DNA of 64,000 nt from Alphaproteobacteria bacterium (GCA_947474565.1 CANJIS010000002.1:149102-213101), one strand, 5' to 3'; counted from the first letter of the stretch, positions 27,936-38,222 are shown. The notes: generated by a model not told the origin, from the letters alone. Made by a program: numbers and translations.

Positions 27936-28051
27936 GGCGGCTTCTCCTTTCAAGAGGGCCTCTCAAGACTGGCCTTTCTGAGGCCCCCGGGCTAAGAAGC
28001 GCGGCCCAAAAACAACCCTAAAATCATGCCAAACCTTTGGCCGGGAACAGA

Positions 28052-30166
28052 ATGATGACCGTGAACACACTGGACAAGTCCGCCAGCCCCTTCCTTCTCC
28101 AGCATAAGGACAATCCGGTTGCCTGGCAGCCCTGGAGCGATGCGGTGTTCCAGGCGGCGAAAGACCAAAACAAGCCGGTCTTCGTTTCTATCGGCTATCC
28201 GGGCTGCTACGGCTCCGAGAAGTTGAACGAAGAGAGCTTCAACAATCCCGACATCGCCCAGCTGATCAACGACAATTTCATTCCCGTGCTGGTGGACCGT
28301 GATGAGCGGCCGGATATCGACCAGCTCTATCAGACCGCCTCGGTCGCCATGGGCCATACCGGCGGCTGGCCGCTGAACATGTTCCTCACCGCCGAGGGCG
28401 CGCCCTTCTTTACCGGCGGCTATGTCCCCAATCCGCCTTTTGAAGATCTGTCGTCCGGCTCCAGCGGCATGGGGATTGATTCGACCCAGCGCCTGAGCGC
28501 CGACCGCAGCGGTCAGGGCGCGCAGCCTTCCTTCAAGCGCGTACTGGGCGACATGATCGCGCTGATCAAGGACAAGCCTGAGGAAGTGGCCAGGAACGCC
28601 GCCTTCGTGATGGGCCAGATGAACAGCACCTTCAATGTGGACGCCAGCGGCAGTCTGGAATCCATTCAGCTGGACCTTGCCGCCATGCGCATCGGTCAGC
28701 GCTTCGATATTTTCATGGGCGGGTTGCAGGGCAACGCCAAATTCCCCGCCGTGGTACCGCTGGAAATTCAGTGGCGCGCTTTCCTGCGCACTGGCCTGCC
28801 GCAATATCTGCAGATTGTCTCCACCAGCCTGAACAGCATGCTGCTGGGCGGAATGTACGATCATGTCGGCGGCGGCTTCTTCCGTTACGCCATGGATGAA
28901 CGCTGGCTGGTGCCGCTATTTGAGAAGACGCTGGCCGACAATGCCCAGCTGCTCTCTATTGTCACCACCTTGTGGCAGTTCAACCGCAACGAACTCAGCC
29001 GCCAGCGCGTCGCCGAAACCATCGACTGGCTGATGCGTGAGATGCAGCTCGAAAACGGCTTCGCCAACGGGCTTGCCTCCGGCACCGACGGTGAAGAAGG
29101 CCGTTTCTATGTGTGGAGCGAAGCAGAAATCGATGCCGCTCTGGCGGGCACGTTCTCGGCGCGCTTCAAGCAGGTTTATGGCATCAAACGGGACGGCGAC
29201 TTCAACGGCAAGAATATCCTGCGCCGTTTCGGCGCCGCCACCTCGACCACCGATGCCGATGAAACCTTGATGGCAAAGCAGCGGGAAACGCTGCGGGCCC
29301 AGCGCGATAAGCGTACGCGCCCGGCGCGCGACGAAAAAATTCTGGCCGACGCCAATGGCTTTGCCATCCGCGCCCTGGCTTTTGCGGGCTCGGTGTTCGA
29401 GCGTCCCGACTGGATCGCAGCCGCGGCCAGCAATTTCGACAAAGTGGTCAAGGTTCTGGGCGAGGGCGATCAACTCTCCCATGCCTGGATCAATGGCAAG
29501 GTGCTCTCGCGCGGCATCGCCGACGATTATGTTCACATGGCCGAAGCGGCGCTGCAGCTTTACGAATCCACCGGCGACAAGCGTTATGTCGAACAGGCGC
29601 GCCAATGGGTCGAAACGCTGGATGCCAAATTCTGGGATCAGATCCGCGGCGGCTATTGTTTCACCGCCCATGATGCCGATCAGCTTCTGATCCGCATTCG
29701 TCCGATCTTTGATCAGCCTGCGCCTTCCGCCAACGGCGCGATGATTTCCATCCTGACCAAGCTGGCCCTGATCACTGGCGAAGACCGTTATGGCGAGCGC
29801 GCCCAGGCCGTGCTTCTGGCTTTTGCCGGCGAGTCCGCCCGCAACCTGATTTCCTGCGGTGAGTATCTCAACGGTTTTGAGACCTTCGCCACCGGGTTGC
29901 AGATGGTTGTGCTGGGCGACAAATCCCGTACCCAGGAATTGATGCGCACCATCTGGGGCAAGGCGATGCCCAGCCGCCTGGTTGTGCAGGTGGACCGCAG
30001 CGAAGAGCTGCCGCCCAACCACCCCGTGTTTGGCAAGCTGATGGAAAGCGGCAAGCCCACCGTCTATCTGTGCCAGCGCAACAGCCATTCCGAACCCATC
30101 ACCAGCGCGGCCATTCTGGCGCAGGCCCTGACCCTGCCGCAGCAACAGCAGGGCGCTCCAAACTAA
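28052..30166 (+). CDS. YyaL/DUF255-type thioredoxin-like protein lacking CxxC
   Basis: This 704-residue protein matches the DUF255 plus (alpha/alpha)6-barrel architecture of YyaL/SSP411 proteins: SPFLLQHKDNPVAWQPWS, then VDRDERPDIDQLYQ and GGWPLNMFLTAEGAPFFTGGYVP. The canonical STCHWCHVM thioredoxin motif is replaced by PGCYGSEKL, leaving a single Cys. The C-terminal glycosidase-like barrel (about 250-690) is intact. The TTG 15 bp upstream is not preferred over ATG 28052. A redox role is doubtful; carbohydrate or scaffold roles remain open. Confidence 0.88.
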   Translation: MMTVNTLDKSASPFLLQHKDNPVAWQPWSDAVFQAAKDQNKPVFVSIGYPGCYGSEKLNEESFNNPDIAQLINDNFIPVLVDRDERPDIDQLYQTASVAMGHTGGWPLNMFLTAEGAPFFTGGYVPNPPFEDLSSGSSGMGIDSTQRLSADRSGQGAQPSFKRVLGDMIALIKDKPEEVARNAAFVMGQMNSTFNVDASGSLESIQLDLAAMRIGQRFDIFMGGLQGNAKFPAVVPLEIQWRAFLRTGLPQYLQIVSTSLNSMLLGGMYDHVGGGFFRYAMDERWLVPLFEKTLADNAQLLSIVTTLWQFNRNELSRQRVAETIDWLMREMQLENGFANGLASGTDGEEGRFYVWSEAEIDAALAGTFSARFKQVYGIKRDGDFNGKNILRRFGAATSTTDADETLMAKQRETLRAQRDKRTRPARDEKILADANGFAIRALAFAGSVFERPDWIAAAASNFDKVVKVLGEGDQLSHAWINGKVLSRGIADDYVHMAEAALQLYESTGDKRYVEQARQWVETLDAKFWDQIRGGYCFTAHDADQLLIRIRPIFDQPAPSANGAMISILTKLALITGEDRYGERAQAVLLAFAGESARNLISCGEYLNGFETFATGLQMVVLGDKSRTQELMRTIWGKAMPSRLVVQVDRSEELPPNHPVFGKLMESGKPTVYLCQRNSHSEPITSAAILAQALTLPQQQQGAPN

Positions 30167-30263
30167 CCCCCTCTGCCTGTGTTTCCGCAAAGCTGGCAGT
30201 CTGCGGAAGGGGCTAGGATTCTGAGGCGGCGCCCGTTTAACTGGAGACCGAAAGCGGGGTCAT

Positions 30264-30965
30264 ATGGCAAATCAGCAGGTCACCATCACGGCCAAGGACG
30301 GCGGCAGTTTCGGGGGCTATCTCGCCAGCCCGGGATCGGATCGCGGCCCGGGCATTGTGATTCTTCAGGAGATTTTCGGGGTCAACAAGGGGATGCGCGA
30401 CATCGCCGATGGCCTGGCCTCGCGCGGCTTTTATGCCCTGGTGCCGGACCTGTTCTGGCGCATCAGGCCGGGGATCGAATTGACCGACCAGAGCGAAACC
30501 GAATGGAAAGAGGCGTTCGGCCTGTTCCAGCAATTCGACGTCGATAAGGGCGTGGACGATGTCCAGGCTGCGATCAGCTTTTTGCGCGGCCACAAGGGCG
30601 TCACCGGCAAGGTCGGCACGCTGGGTTATTGCCTGGGCGGACGCCTGGCTTATCTGTCTGCCGCTCGCACCGACACCGATGCGGCGGTCGGCTATTACGG
30701 CATCGGCATTGAAAATCTGCTGAACGAGGCCTTCCGGATCAAAAAGCCGCTTCTGCTGCATATCGCCGAGGGCGACGATTATGTTCCCCCGCCGGCGCAG
30801 GAGATGATCAAGGATCGGTTGAAGTCCAACCCCAACATCACCATCCATTCCTACCCCAATGTCGGGCATGCCTTCGCGCGCATCGGCGGCAAGCATTATG
30901 ACAAGGCCATCGCTGATCTGGCCAATGTGCGCAGCCAGACGTTCTTCCGCCAGCATCTGAGCTGA
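30264..30965 (+). CDS. Dienelactone hydrolase family protein
   Basis: The 233-residue alpha/beta hydrolase has the catalytic triad visible: Cys in GTLGYCLGGRLAY, Asp in HIAEGDDYVPP, and His in NVGHAFAR. QEIFGVN carries the conserved Glu. The physiological substrate is unknown and no catechol genes are adjacent. It lies 20 bp upstream of the quinone oxidoreductase, probably in one transcript. Confidence 0.92.
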   Translation: MANQQVTITAKDGGSFGGYLASPGSDRGPGIVILQEIFGVNKGMRDIADGLASRGFYALVPDLFWRIRPGIELTDQSETEWKEAFGLFQQFDVDKGVDDVQAAISFLRGHKGVTGKVGTLGYCLGGRLAYLSAARTDTDAAVGYYGIGIENLLNEAFRIKKPLLLHIAEGDDYVPPPAQEMIKDRLKSNPNITIHSYPNVGHAFARIGGKHYDKAIADLANVRSQTFFRQHLS

Positions 30966-30985
30966 AACGATCCGAGGACACAGCC

Positions 30986-31960
30986 ATGGTCAAAGCCATT
31001 CGTTTTGAAAAGCCCGGCGGCATCGAAGTGCTGGAATACAAGGACATCGATCTGGCGCCGCCGGCCGCGGGCCAGGTGCGGGTCAAGCACACCGCCATCG
31101 GCGTGAACTTCATCGATATCTATCATCGCAGCGGCCTTTATCCGTTGCCGCTTCCTTCGGGCTTGGGCTCGGAAGCCGCCGGCGTGGTGGAAGCCGTCGG
31201 GCCCGGCGTCACCAATTTCAAAGTGGGCGAGCGGATTGGTTATTGCACGGGCGCAATCGGCTCTTATGCGCAAGCCGCCAATGTGCCGGCCGAGAAACTG
31301 GTGCGGCTTCCTGCCAATATCAGCGACGACGTCGCGGCGGCGGTGATGCTGAAGGGCATGACCGCGCAATATCTGCTTCGCCGCATCCATCCGGTGAAGG
31401 CGGGTGAGACAATTGTGTTTCACGCCGCGGCCGGGGGCGTGGGCCAGATCGGGGTGCAGTGGGCCAAGGCGCTGGGCGCTACCGTGATCGGCACCACCAC
31501 CTCGCCGAAGAAGGTGGCGTTGGCCAAGCAGCTGGGTTGCGATCATGTGCTCAACTCCCAGGATGCCGGCTGGGAAAAACAGGTGCGCGAGATCACCGGC
31601 GGCAAAGGCGTGCCGGTGGTTTATGACTCCATCGGCAAGGCGACGTTCCTGGCCGGGCTGGATTGCCTTCAACCACGCGGCATCATGGCGACGTATGGGA
31701 ATGCGTCAGGTCCGGTTGATGCCTTTGCGCCAGGAATCCTGGCCGCCAAAGGATCGCTGTTCGTGACGCGGCCGACCCTGGCGCATTATGTGCGCACGCC
31801 CGAAGAGATGCAGGAAACCGCTGATGATGTTTTTGCAGTGGTGGCGTCGGGCAAGGTGAAGGTGGCAATCAATCAGCGTTATGCGCTGAAGGATGCGGCC
31901 CAGGCGCAAGCCGATCTGGCCGCCAAGAAAACAACCGGCGCGACGATTCTGACTCCATAG
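30986..31960 (+). CDS. Zinc-independent NADPH:quinone oxidoreductase (MDR family)
   Basis: This 324-residue enzyme has the Rossmann motif HAAAGGVGQIGVQWAKALGA and an N-terminal GroES-like domain (VGVNFIDIYHRSGLYPLPLPSGLGSEAAG). It lacks the Cys cluster of zinc alcohol dehydrogenases. It resembles E. coli Qor. A bidirectional terminator follows. Confidence 0.92.
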   Translation: MVKAIRFEKPGGIEVLEYKDIDLAPPAAGQVRVKHTAIGVNFIDIYHRSGLYPLPLPSGLGSEAAGVVEAVGPGVTNFKVGERIGYCTGAIGSYAQAANVPAEKLVRLPANISDDVAAAVMLKGMTAQYLLRRIHPVKAGETIVFHAAAGGVGQIGVQWAKALGATVIGTTTSPKKVALAKQLGCDHVLNSQDAGWEKQVREITGGKGVPVVYDSIGKATFLAGLDCLQPRGIMATYGNASGPVDAFAPGILAAKGSLFVTRPTLAHYVRTPEEMQETADDVFAVVASGKVKVAINQRYALKDAAQAQADLAAKKTTGATILTP

Positions 31961-31980
31961 GCCCACGCACCGCGCAAAAT

Positions 31981-32010
31981 AAAAGGCCGGGCGTTGGCCC
32001 GGCCTTTTTT
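31981..32010. terminator. Bidirectional terminator between quinone oxidoreductase and rho
   Basis: AAAAGGCCGGGC and GCCCGGCCTTTT pair perfectly over a GTTG loop, with T tracts on both strands. Confidence 0.92.
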
Positions 32011-32031
32011 CATTCAGTGCGATGGCGCCGT

Positions 32032-33315
32032 TTACGTATTCATGCTTTCGAAGAAATCGGCATTGTTCTTCGCATGGCGCAGCTTTTCGAGCAGGAACTC
32101 GATCGCGTCCACCGTGCCCATGGGCGAGAGAATGCGGCGCAGGACATAGGTTTTCGCCAGCGTGCCCTTCTCGACCAGCAGCTCGTCCTTGCGGGTGCCC
32201 GAGCGCATGATGTCGATGGCCGGGAAGACGCGCTTGTCGGCGACCTTGCGGTCCAGAATGATTTCGCTGTTGCCGGTGCCTTTGAACTCTTCGAAAATCA
32301 CTTCATCCATGCGGCTGCCGGTATCGATCAGCGCCGTGGCGATGATGGTCAGCGAGCCGCCTTCTTCGATATTGCGGGCGGCGCCGAAGAAGCGCTTGGG
32401 GCGCTGCAGGGCGTTGGCGTCCACGCCACCGGTCAGCACCTTGCCTGAAGACGGCACAACGGTGTTGTAGGCGCGGCCGAGGCGGGTAATCGAATCCAGC
32501 AGGATGATCACATCGCGCTTGTGCTCGACCAGGCGCTTGGCCTTTTCGATCACCATTTCAGCGACCTGAACGTGGCGTGTCGCCGGTTCGTCAAAGGTCG
32601 AGGAAATCACTTCGCCGACCACGGTGCGCTGCATGTCGGTGACTTCTTCCGGACGTTCATCGATCAGAAGCACGATCAGGAAAGCGTCGGGATGGTTGGC
32701 CGCCATCGCCTTGGCGATGTTCTGCAGAATAACGGTTTTGCCGGTGCGCGGCGGCGCGGTAATCAGCGCGCGCTGGCCCATGCCCTGGGGCGAGACGATG
32801 TCGATGACGCGGCCGGTCTTGTCCTTGATGGTCGGGTCATCCAATTCCATCTTCAGCCAGCGGGTAGGATAGAGCGGCGTCAGATTGTCGAAATGGACCT
32901 TGTGCTTGATCTGCTCGGGGTCTTCAAAATTGATGGTCGAGACCTTCAGCAGCGCGAAATACCGTTCGCCGTCCTTGGGTGCGCGGATCGGGCCTTCCAC
33001 CGTGTCACCGGTGCGAAGACCGAAGCGGCGGATCTGGGACGGGGAAACGTAAATATCGTCGGGGCCGGGCAGATAGTTTGATTCCGGCGAGCGCAGGAAG
33101 CCGAAGCCGTCCTGCAAAGTTTCAACCACGCCCTGGCCCATGATCTCGACATTGCGCTCAGCCAATTCCTTGAGGATGGCGAACAGCATGTCCTGCTTGC
33201 GCATGGACGAGGCATTCTCGATTTCGAGCTCCTCGGCGAAGGCCAGCAGATCGGCGGGTTTTTTATTCTTGAGCTCCTGCAGCTTCATGGTCTGCAGGCC
33301 TTCTTGAACGGTCAT
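32032..33315 (-). CDS. rho: Transcription termination factor Rho
   Basis: The 427-residue hexameric RNA helicase has an N-terminal helix-extended-loop domain, a cold-shock-like RNA-binding fold with [14 protein letters not shown], Walker [11 protein letters not shown], and Walker [12 protein letters not shown]. The ATG at 33315 is used; ATG 27 bp inside ([11 protein letters not shown]) is an equally plausible start. A 239-bp gap to hemJ holds a long leader, as rho commonly has for autoregulation. Confidence 0.98.
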   Translation of the reverse strand: MTVQEGLQTMKLQELKNKKPADLLAFAEELEIENASSMRKQDMLFAILKELAERNVEIMGQGVVETLQDGFGFLRSPESNYLPGPDDIYVSPSQIRRFGLRTGDTVEGPIRAPKDGERYFALLKVSTINFEDPEQIKHKVHFDNLTPLYPTRWLKMELDDPTIKDKTGRVIDIVSPQGMGQRALITAPPRTGKTVILQNIAKAMAANHPDAFLIVLLIDERPEEVTDMQRTVVGEVISSTFDEPATRHVQVAEMVIEKAKRLVEHKRDVIILLDSITRLGRAYNTVVPSSGKVLTGGVDANALQRPKRFFGAARNIEEGGSLTIIATALIDTGSRMDEVIFEEFKGTGNSEIILDRKVADKRVFPAIDIMRSGTRKDELLVEKGTLAKTYVLRRILSPMGTVDAIEFLLEKLRHAKNNADFFESMNT

Positions 33316-33554
33316 GGGAATTCAAACCTTGAGAGGGATTGGCCCGGTGAACGGAGCCTTTGAAGCCGGCTCCTGGGTTTTTTCATCGGGATTTCTGCGA
33401 TCCGCACCGGTGAAATCTTTGGAGGATTTTCCGGCCCCGGCTTCCGGCGATCATCTCGCGGGAGGCCTGCGGTTCATGGGGGAACGGTCGGTTTATAGCC
33501 TGATTTTAGAGGCTTGCAAACCGCCCTCCGGCCAGGCGGCGGCGGTTTTAATGA

Positions 33555-34010
33555 TCAGCCAAAGGGCTGCACCACCACCAGGATCACAATCAGCACCATC
33601 AACAGGGCCGGAATCTCGTTGATGATGCGGTAAAAGCGGGCGCTGCGCGTGTTTCTGTCCGCTTCAAAATCCCGCCAGCACCGCGCCAGAAAACCATGAA
33701 TTCCGCTCAAGATCACGACCAGGACGAATTTTAGCTGCATCCAGGTATCGAGATAGGCGCCGGTCAGCCAGGCCAGCAGCGGACCCAAAATCCAGACTGC
33801 AATCATGGAGGGATTGGTAATGCCCCTGAGCAGACGCCGCTCCATCACCTTGAAGCGTTCGCTGGCTTCCGAGCCGGGCTTGGTCTCGGTGTGATACACA
33901 AACAGACGCGGCAGATAGAGCATGCCGCACATCCACGCGATCACCGCGATGACATGGAACGCCTTGATCCAGGGAATATAGTTCGCCAGAAAATCGCGTA
34001 GCGCATCCAT
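33555..34010 (-). CDS. hemJ: Protoporphyrinogen IX oxidase HemJ
   Basis: The 151-residue four-helix membrane protein carries out the penultimate heme step in bacteria lacking HemY/HemG. It shows AFHVIAVIAWMCGMLYLPRLFVYH (conserved His) and LKFVLVVILSGIHGFL. It sits next to hemH, which gives context for heme synthesis. Confidence 0.92.
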   Translation of the reverse strand: MDALRDFLANYIPWIKAFHVIAVIAWMCGMLYLPRLFVYHTETKPGSEASERFKVMERRLLRGITNPSMIAVWILGPLLAWLTGAYLDTWMQLKFVLVVILSGIHGFLARCWRDFEADRNTRSARFYRIINEIPALLMVLIVILVVVQPFG

Positions 34011-34025
34011 GCCAAACTCCCCGGA

Positions 34026-35057
34026 TTATTTTCGCTCTTGGGCGCAGCGGCAGAATTCCGCCGGACAGATGCGCCCGCTGCCACTGTTGATGATGCCGGT
34101 GCTTTGCATCGCGCGCCGGGCCAGTTCGGCCAGACCGGCAATGAACAAAGGATCAGCGCCCACCGTGGCTGCGCGGCGATAATCGGGCACACCCGATTGC
34201 TGTGCAAGGTGGGCGTATTCGATATCCAGCTCCACCAGCGTTTCGGAATGTTCGCTGACAAAAGCAACCGGCGCGACAATGACGCCCACGCCCTCTTGCC
34301 CGGCCCGAATGATTTCCGCATCGCAAGCCGGCTCCAGCCATTTCAGAGGTCCAACCCGGCTTTGATAGCAAACGCGATAATCCAACCCCTCTATCCCCAG
34401 GCTGTCCACAAGGGCCTTGGCCGTCTGTTCCACTTGCCATTGATAAGGATCGCCGCCGGCAACAATTTTTTTCGGCAGGCCATGGGCCGAGAACAGCAAG
34501 CGATAGCGAAGCCCGGGCTGGGGATTTTTCCATGCGTTGCGGATTGAAGCCGCCGCCGCGGTGATAAATCCCGCTTCATCCGGATAGCAACAAACCTGCG
34601 TTGTCGGCTGGGCAAGGCCCGCTTTGGCGGCCGCGCGCTCCCAATCCTTGAACGAAGACGCTGTCGTGGTGGTGGAGAACTGCGGATAAAGCGGCAACGC
34701 CACAATATGATCCGGCGCGAAGTTCTTCACAGCCAGTGCCGCACCATCGCTGAACGGGTGCCAATAGCGCATCGCGATAAAAGCTTTGACCTCAAGCCCA
34801 GGCGCCGTGAGCGCCAATTCCAGCGCGCGGGCCTGTTTCTGCGTTTCCTCCAGGATCGGCGAGCGACCACCGATATGGCCATAGATTTTTCCGGCTAGCG
34901 GGGCACGGCGGGCAGCGATGAACCGTGCCAGCGGCTTCCGTACGATCCAGGGAAGAGAAATGATGGCGGGATCGGAAAACAGGTTTCTCAGAAACGGCTC
35001 AACCGCTTCCGTACTGTCTGGTCCACCCAGGTTGAACAGGACGATCGCCAGCTTCAC
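34026..35057 (-). CDS. hemH: Ferrochelatase
   Basis: The 343-residue enzyme inserts Fe2+ into protoporphyrin IX. It has LPLYPQFSTTTTAS and LLFSAHGLPKKIV (with the conserved His) and PVAFVSEHSETLVELDIEY (Glu/His pair). The start is a GTG at 35057, facing the candidate origin. hemE, the usual origin-flanking heme gene in Caulobacter, is not found here. Confidence 0.96.
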   Translation of the reverse strand: MKLAIVLFNLGGPDSTEAVEPFLRNLFSDPAIISLPWIVRKPLARFIAARRAPLAGKIYGHIGGRSPILEETQKQARALELALTAPGLEVKAFIAMRYWHPFSDGAALAVKNFAPDHIVALPLYPQFSTTTTASSFKDWERAAAKAGLAQPTTQVCCYPDEAGFITAAAASIRNAWKNPQPGLRYRLLFSAHGLPKKIVAGGDPYQWQVEQTAKALVDSLGIEGLDYRVCYQSRVGPLKWLEPACDAEIIRAGQEGVGVIVAPVAFVSEHSETLVELDIEYAHLAQQSGVPDYRRAATVGADPLFIAGLAELARRAMQSTGIINSGSGRICPAEFCRCAQERK

Positions 35058-35339
35058 AGCACATCTCTCATAAGAACATTCTTAGATAAGGTAATGGTGA
35101 AGATGTTGTTTGGCATGTGAATCTGTGGAGGACTTGGCCGAGAAGGGTGGAAATACATGCTGCCTGGATGCGAATTCAAGGGCTTAGGGTAAAGACGCAT
35201 TTCACCAAACTGTCCCGAAATGCTATTCTTGTCATCCCTTTTTCATCCACATCCATCCCCATGGGGACCCGGATCTGTGAGGTGGAGGCAGGCAGAATGT
35301 GTGTGGCTCTGGGTAAGACGGAAGTAATCGGGACGATCT
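35058..35339. other. Candidate chromosomal replication origin (oriC)
   Basis: This intergenic region is bracketed by divergent hemH and ppsR, the same kind of boundary as Caulobacter Cori (heme gene on one side, DUF299 gene on the other). It has an AT-rich stretch at 35061-35111 (about two-thirds A+T), a near-consensus DnaA box TCATCCACA (35243-35251), a TTWTNCACA match on the minus strand overlapping the right edge (TGTGGAAAA at 35339-35347), and a weaker TGTGGAGGA (35124). parABS lies about 10 kb away. dnaA is not in the window. Synteny is the main evidence. Confidence 0.6.
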
Positions 35340-36161
35340 GTGGAAAAGAAGTTTCATATTCATTTGGTGTCGGATTCAACCGGCGAAACCTTGAACGCCC
35401 TGGCCAACGCCGCCCTGGCGCAATTCGAAAATGTGGATGTACAGATCCACTTCTACGCGCTGGTGCGAACTGAGCATCAGCTGGCAAAGGCCTTGGACCA
35501 TATCACGATTGCTCCGGGCCTGGTGTTCTTCACTTTGGCCAACCCGATCCTGCGCGAAAAACTGATGGCCCGCTGCGATGCCATGTTGATGGAATGTGTA
35601 GATATCCTGGAGGGGCCGGTCGGCGCCCTCCGGCAATTTCTCGGTTCCGAGGAAACCCACCGGGTGGGTCGCCAGCATCAGGTGGATCAGCGCTATCTGG
35701 AGCGTATTGATACCCTGAACTTCACCATCGCCCATGATGACGGTCAGTCGCTGGATACCATCGGCGAAGCGGAAGTGATCCTGACCGGCGCCAGCCGCAC
35801 CTCCAAGACGCCGACTTGTGTCTATCTGGCGATACGCGGCGTCAAAGCCGCGAATGTCCCGCTGGTCCCCGGCATGCCGCCGCCCGAAGCTTTGCTGAGA
35901 GCCAAGAAGCCGCTGATCGTGGGCCTGTGGGTATCTCCCGACCGGCTGATACAGGTCCGCCGCAACCGGCTCAGCACCATGGGGGAAACCCGCAGCACCG
36001 ATTACATCGACCTGGATACGGTGCGCGAAGAGATCAACGTCACCAGAAGGCTGTTTGAACAGCATGACTGGCCTACTCTCGACGTCTCACGACGCTCGAT
36101 TGAGGAAACGGCTGCCGCAGTGATGAACCTGCTCAATGAGCGCGGCGAGGCCAAGCCGTGA
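35340..36161 (+). CDS. ppsR: PpsR/PDRP-type pyruvate-dikinase regulatory kinase/phosphatase (DUF299)
   Basis: The 273-residue protein belongs to the family that controls PEP synthetase or PPDK by ADP-dependent phosphorylation/dephosphorylation. It shows FHIHLVSDSTGETLNALA, EVILTGASRTSKTPTCVYLA (P-loop-like) and LRAKKPLIVGLWVSPDRL. The start is a GTG at 35340. It heads the maf-aroE-coaE-dnaQ run. Confidence 0.95.
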   Translation: MEKKFHIHLVSDSTGETLNALANAALAQFENVDVQIHFYALVRTEHQLAKALDHITIAPGLVFFTLANPILREKLMARCDAMLMECVDILEGPVGALRQFLGSEETHRVGRQHQVDQRYLERIDTLNFTIAHDDGQSLDTIGEAEVILTGASRTSKTPTCVYLAIRGVKAANVPLVPGMPPPEALLRAKKPLIVGLWVSPDRLIQVRRNRLSTMGETRSTDYIDLDTVREEINVTRRLFEQHDWPTLDVSRRSIEETAAAVMNLLNERGEAKP

Positions 36162-36751
36162 ATCTGGTGCTGGCGTCGGCCAGCGCCTCGCGCCGGCGGA
36201 TGCTGGAAGCAGCAGGGATCAAGTTCCAGATCTCAGCCGCCGATCTCAATGAAGATGCGCTGACCGCCGATCTGCAATCCAAAGGTGCAGATGCCGCGGG
36301 AATCGCTCTGGGCCTGGCTGAACAGAAGGCCATGGCCGTGTCACGACGCATGCCCGGGGATATGGTGCTGGGGGCGGATTCTGTTCTGGCGCTGGGGCCA
36401 GAGCTGATCGGCAAATGCCGTGACCTGGACGCGCTGAAGACGTTGCTGCGCAAAATGTCGGGCAAGACCCACCATTTGATTTCGGCTGCGGCCCTGGCGC
36501 GGGACGGCGCGGTGTTCTGGCGGCACAGCGATATGGCGCGCCTGACCATGCGCCGTTTCACCCACAGCTTCCTGGATGCCTATGTCGCGGCGGAAGGCCG
36601 GGCGGTGCTTTCCAGCGTGGGCGGTTATCATTATGAAGGCCGCGGGGCTCAATTGTTCGAGCACGTCACGGGCGATAGTTTCACCATCCAGGGTCTGCCC
36701 TTGCTGCCGGTGTTGGCGGCGCTTCGCGCTGAAGGATTTCTGACAGCATGA
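36158..36751 (+). CDS. maf: Maf-family nucleotide pyrophosphatase
   Basis: The 197-residue enzyme hydrolyses non-canonical nucleoside triphosphates. It has LASASASRRRMLEAAGI, then GADSVLAL and GYHYEGRGAQLFEHVTGD, all family signatures. The start GTG overlaps the ppsR stop. Confidence 0.95.
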   Translation: MNLVLASASASRRRMLEAAGIKFQISAADLNEDALTADLQSKGADAAGIALGLAEQKAMAVSRRMPGDMVLGADSVLALGPELIGKCRDLDALKTLLRKMSGKTHHLISAAALARDGAVFWRHSDMARLTMRRFTHSFLDAYVAAEGRAVLSSVGGYHYEGRGAQLFEHVTGDSFTIQGLPLLPVLAALRAEGFLTA

Positions 36752-37590
36752 AACGCGCAGGAATTGTCGGCTGGCCGCTTTCGCATTCCCTGTCGCCGGT
36801 GCTGCATGGCTATTGGTTGAATCAGCTCGGGCTTGAAGGCGAGTTCGTCAAATTGCCTGCTGCGCCGGAAGATTTCGCGGCCACGATTGCAACCACGCGC
36901 GCGCAAGGTTTCACAGGGGTCAATGTCACGGTGCCGCATAAGGAAGCGGCTTTTGGACTGGCCGATGAACCACGTCCCGCCGCCAGAATTGCTGGTGCTG
37001 CCAATCTTCTTGTTTTCACAAGCGACGGGCGGATTGGGGCAGACAATACCGACTCCTCCGCCTTGGCGGACAGCCTGGAAGACGAACTGGGTATCGGTTC
37101 GCTGGCAGGAAAACATATCGTTCTATTGGGTGCTGGCGGTGCGGCACGGGGAGCAGCGTATGGATTACAAACCCGTGGTGCCGCCAAGATAAGCATCCTC
37201 AATCGCAATGTGGACCGCGCAAAAAATCTTGCGGATCGCATTCAACATTATCTTCCTGAAGCGAAGTTTGCCCCCAGACCGCTGGAGGACTGGAGCGACG
37301 TTGCCAAGGACGCCTGGCTTGTCATCAACACCACCAGCGCCGGCATGGCCGGCAGTCCGCCTTTGGCAATCGACCTGTCCGCCTTGCCGCAAACAGCGGC
37401 GGTTTGTGACATTGTCTATAATCCGCTGACGACGGAATTTCTGAAAGATGCCGCCGCGCGCGGGCACAAAACCATCGACGGGCTGGGCATGCTGATGCAT
37501 CAAGCCGTGCCGTCTTTTGAATCGTTCTTTGGGGTGCGGCCCCAGGTGTCGCCGGGCCTTCGCGCCGCGCTGGAAAAGGCGCTGGCTTGA
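36748..37590 (+). CDS. aroE: Shikimate dehydrogenase
   Basis: The 280-residue NADP enzyme of the shikimate pathway has [11 protein letters not shown] (substrate), [11 protein letters not shown] (catalytic Lys), and [11 protein letters not shown] (Asp). The Rossmann motif is [15 protein letters not shown]. It overlaps maf by 4 bp. Confidence 0.96.
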   Translation: MKRAGIVGWPLSHSLSPVLHGYWLNQLGLEGEFVKLPAAPEDFAATIATTRAQGFTGVNVTVPHKEAAFGLADEPRPAARIAGAANLLVFTSDGRIGADNTDSSALADSLEDELGIGSLAGKHIVLLGAGGAARGAAYGLQTRGAAKISILNRNVDRAKNLADRIQHYLPEAKFAPRPLEDWSDVAKDAWLVINTTSAGMAGSPPLAIDLSALPQTAAVCDIVYNPLTTEFLKDAAARGHKTIDGLGMLMHQAVPSFESFFGVRPQVSPGLRAALEKALA

Positions 37591-38222
37591 AAAGCCCCCG
37601 CGGCCGGAGGCCGTCCAACAAACCTTATGTCATCGGCCTGACCGGCTCGCTCGCCATGGGCAAAAGCCAGACCGCCCGGTTGTTCGCCGCCGAAGGTGTA
37701 CCGGTGCATGACGCCGATGCCGTCATTCAGAAACTGTATGGCAAGGGCGGGGCTGCGGTGGCGAAAGTCGCGCAAGCATTTCCCAGCGCCGTGAAGGAGG
37801 GCGCGGTGGACCGCGCCACTTTATCCCGGCTTGTCACCGGCGATGACGCAGCCCTCAAAAAGCTGGAAGCCCTGGTGCATCCCCTGGTGATCGCCGACCG
37901 CGATGAATTCCTGGCAGCCAACCGGCAAGCGGACATGGTGGTGCTGGATATTCCCCTGTTGCTGGAAACCGGGGCGGATGACGGGATTGACGCTCTGGTG
38001 GTGGTGAGCGCGCCGGCATCGGTGCAGCGCGAGCGCGCGCTGAAACGCCCCGGCATGTCGGAAGAAAAATTCCAGGCTCTGCTGGTCCGGCAGTTGCCGG
38101 ATGTGGACAAGCGGGCCAGGGCCGATTTCGTGATTGTCACCGACCAAGGTCTGGAGCACGCTCGGGAACAAGTGAAAAAGGCGCTCGGGGCCATCCGGGA
38201 CAAAATTCAAAAACATGCGTGA
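37587..38222 (+). CDS. coaE: Dephospho-CoA kinase
   Basis: The 211-residue kinase adds the 3'-phosphate to dephospho-CoA. The P loop [17 protein letters not shown] is followed by [11 protein letters not shown] and [11 protein letters not shown]. The start TTG overlaps the aroE stop (TTGA). The C-terminus overlaps the dnaQ-fragment ATG. Confidence 0.95.
   Translation: MKSPRGRRPSNKPYVIGLTGSLAMGKSQTARLFAAEGVPVHDADAVIQKLYGKGGAAVAKVAQAFPSAVKEGAVDRATLSRLVTGDDAALKKLEALVHPLVIADRDEFLAANRQADMVVLDIPLLLETGADDGIDALVVVSAPASVQRERALKRPGMSEEKFQALLVRQLPDVDKRARADFVIVTDQGLEHAREQVKKALGAIRDKIQKHA

Noticed and set aside
33353..33383. A GGAGCC/GGCTCC hairpin followed by six T on the plus strand
   Set aside because: No plus-strand gene ends here; on the transcribed minus strand it lies in the rho leader and lacks a T tract.
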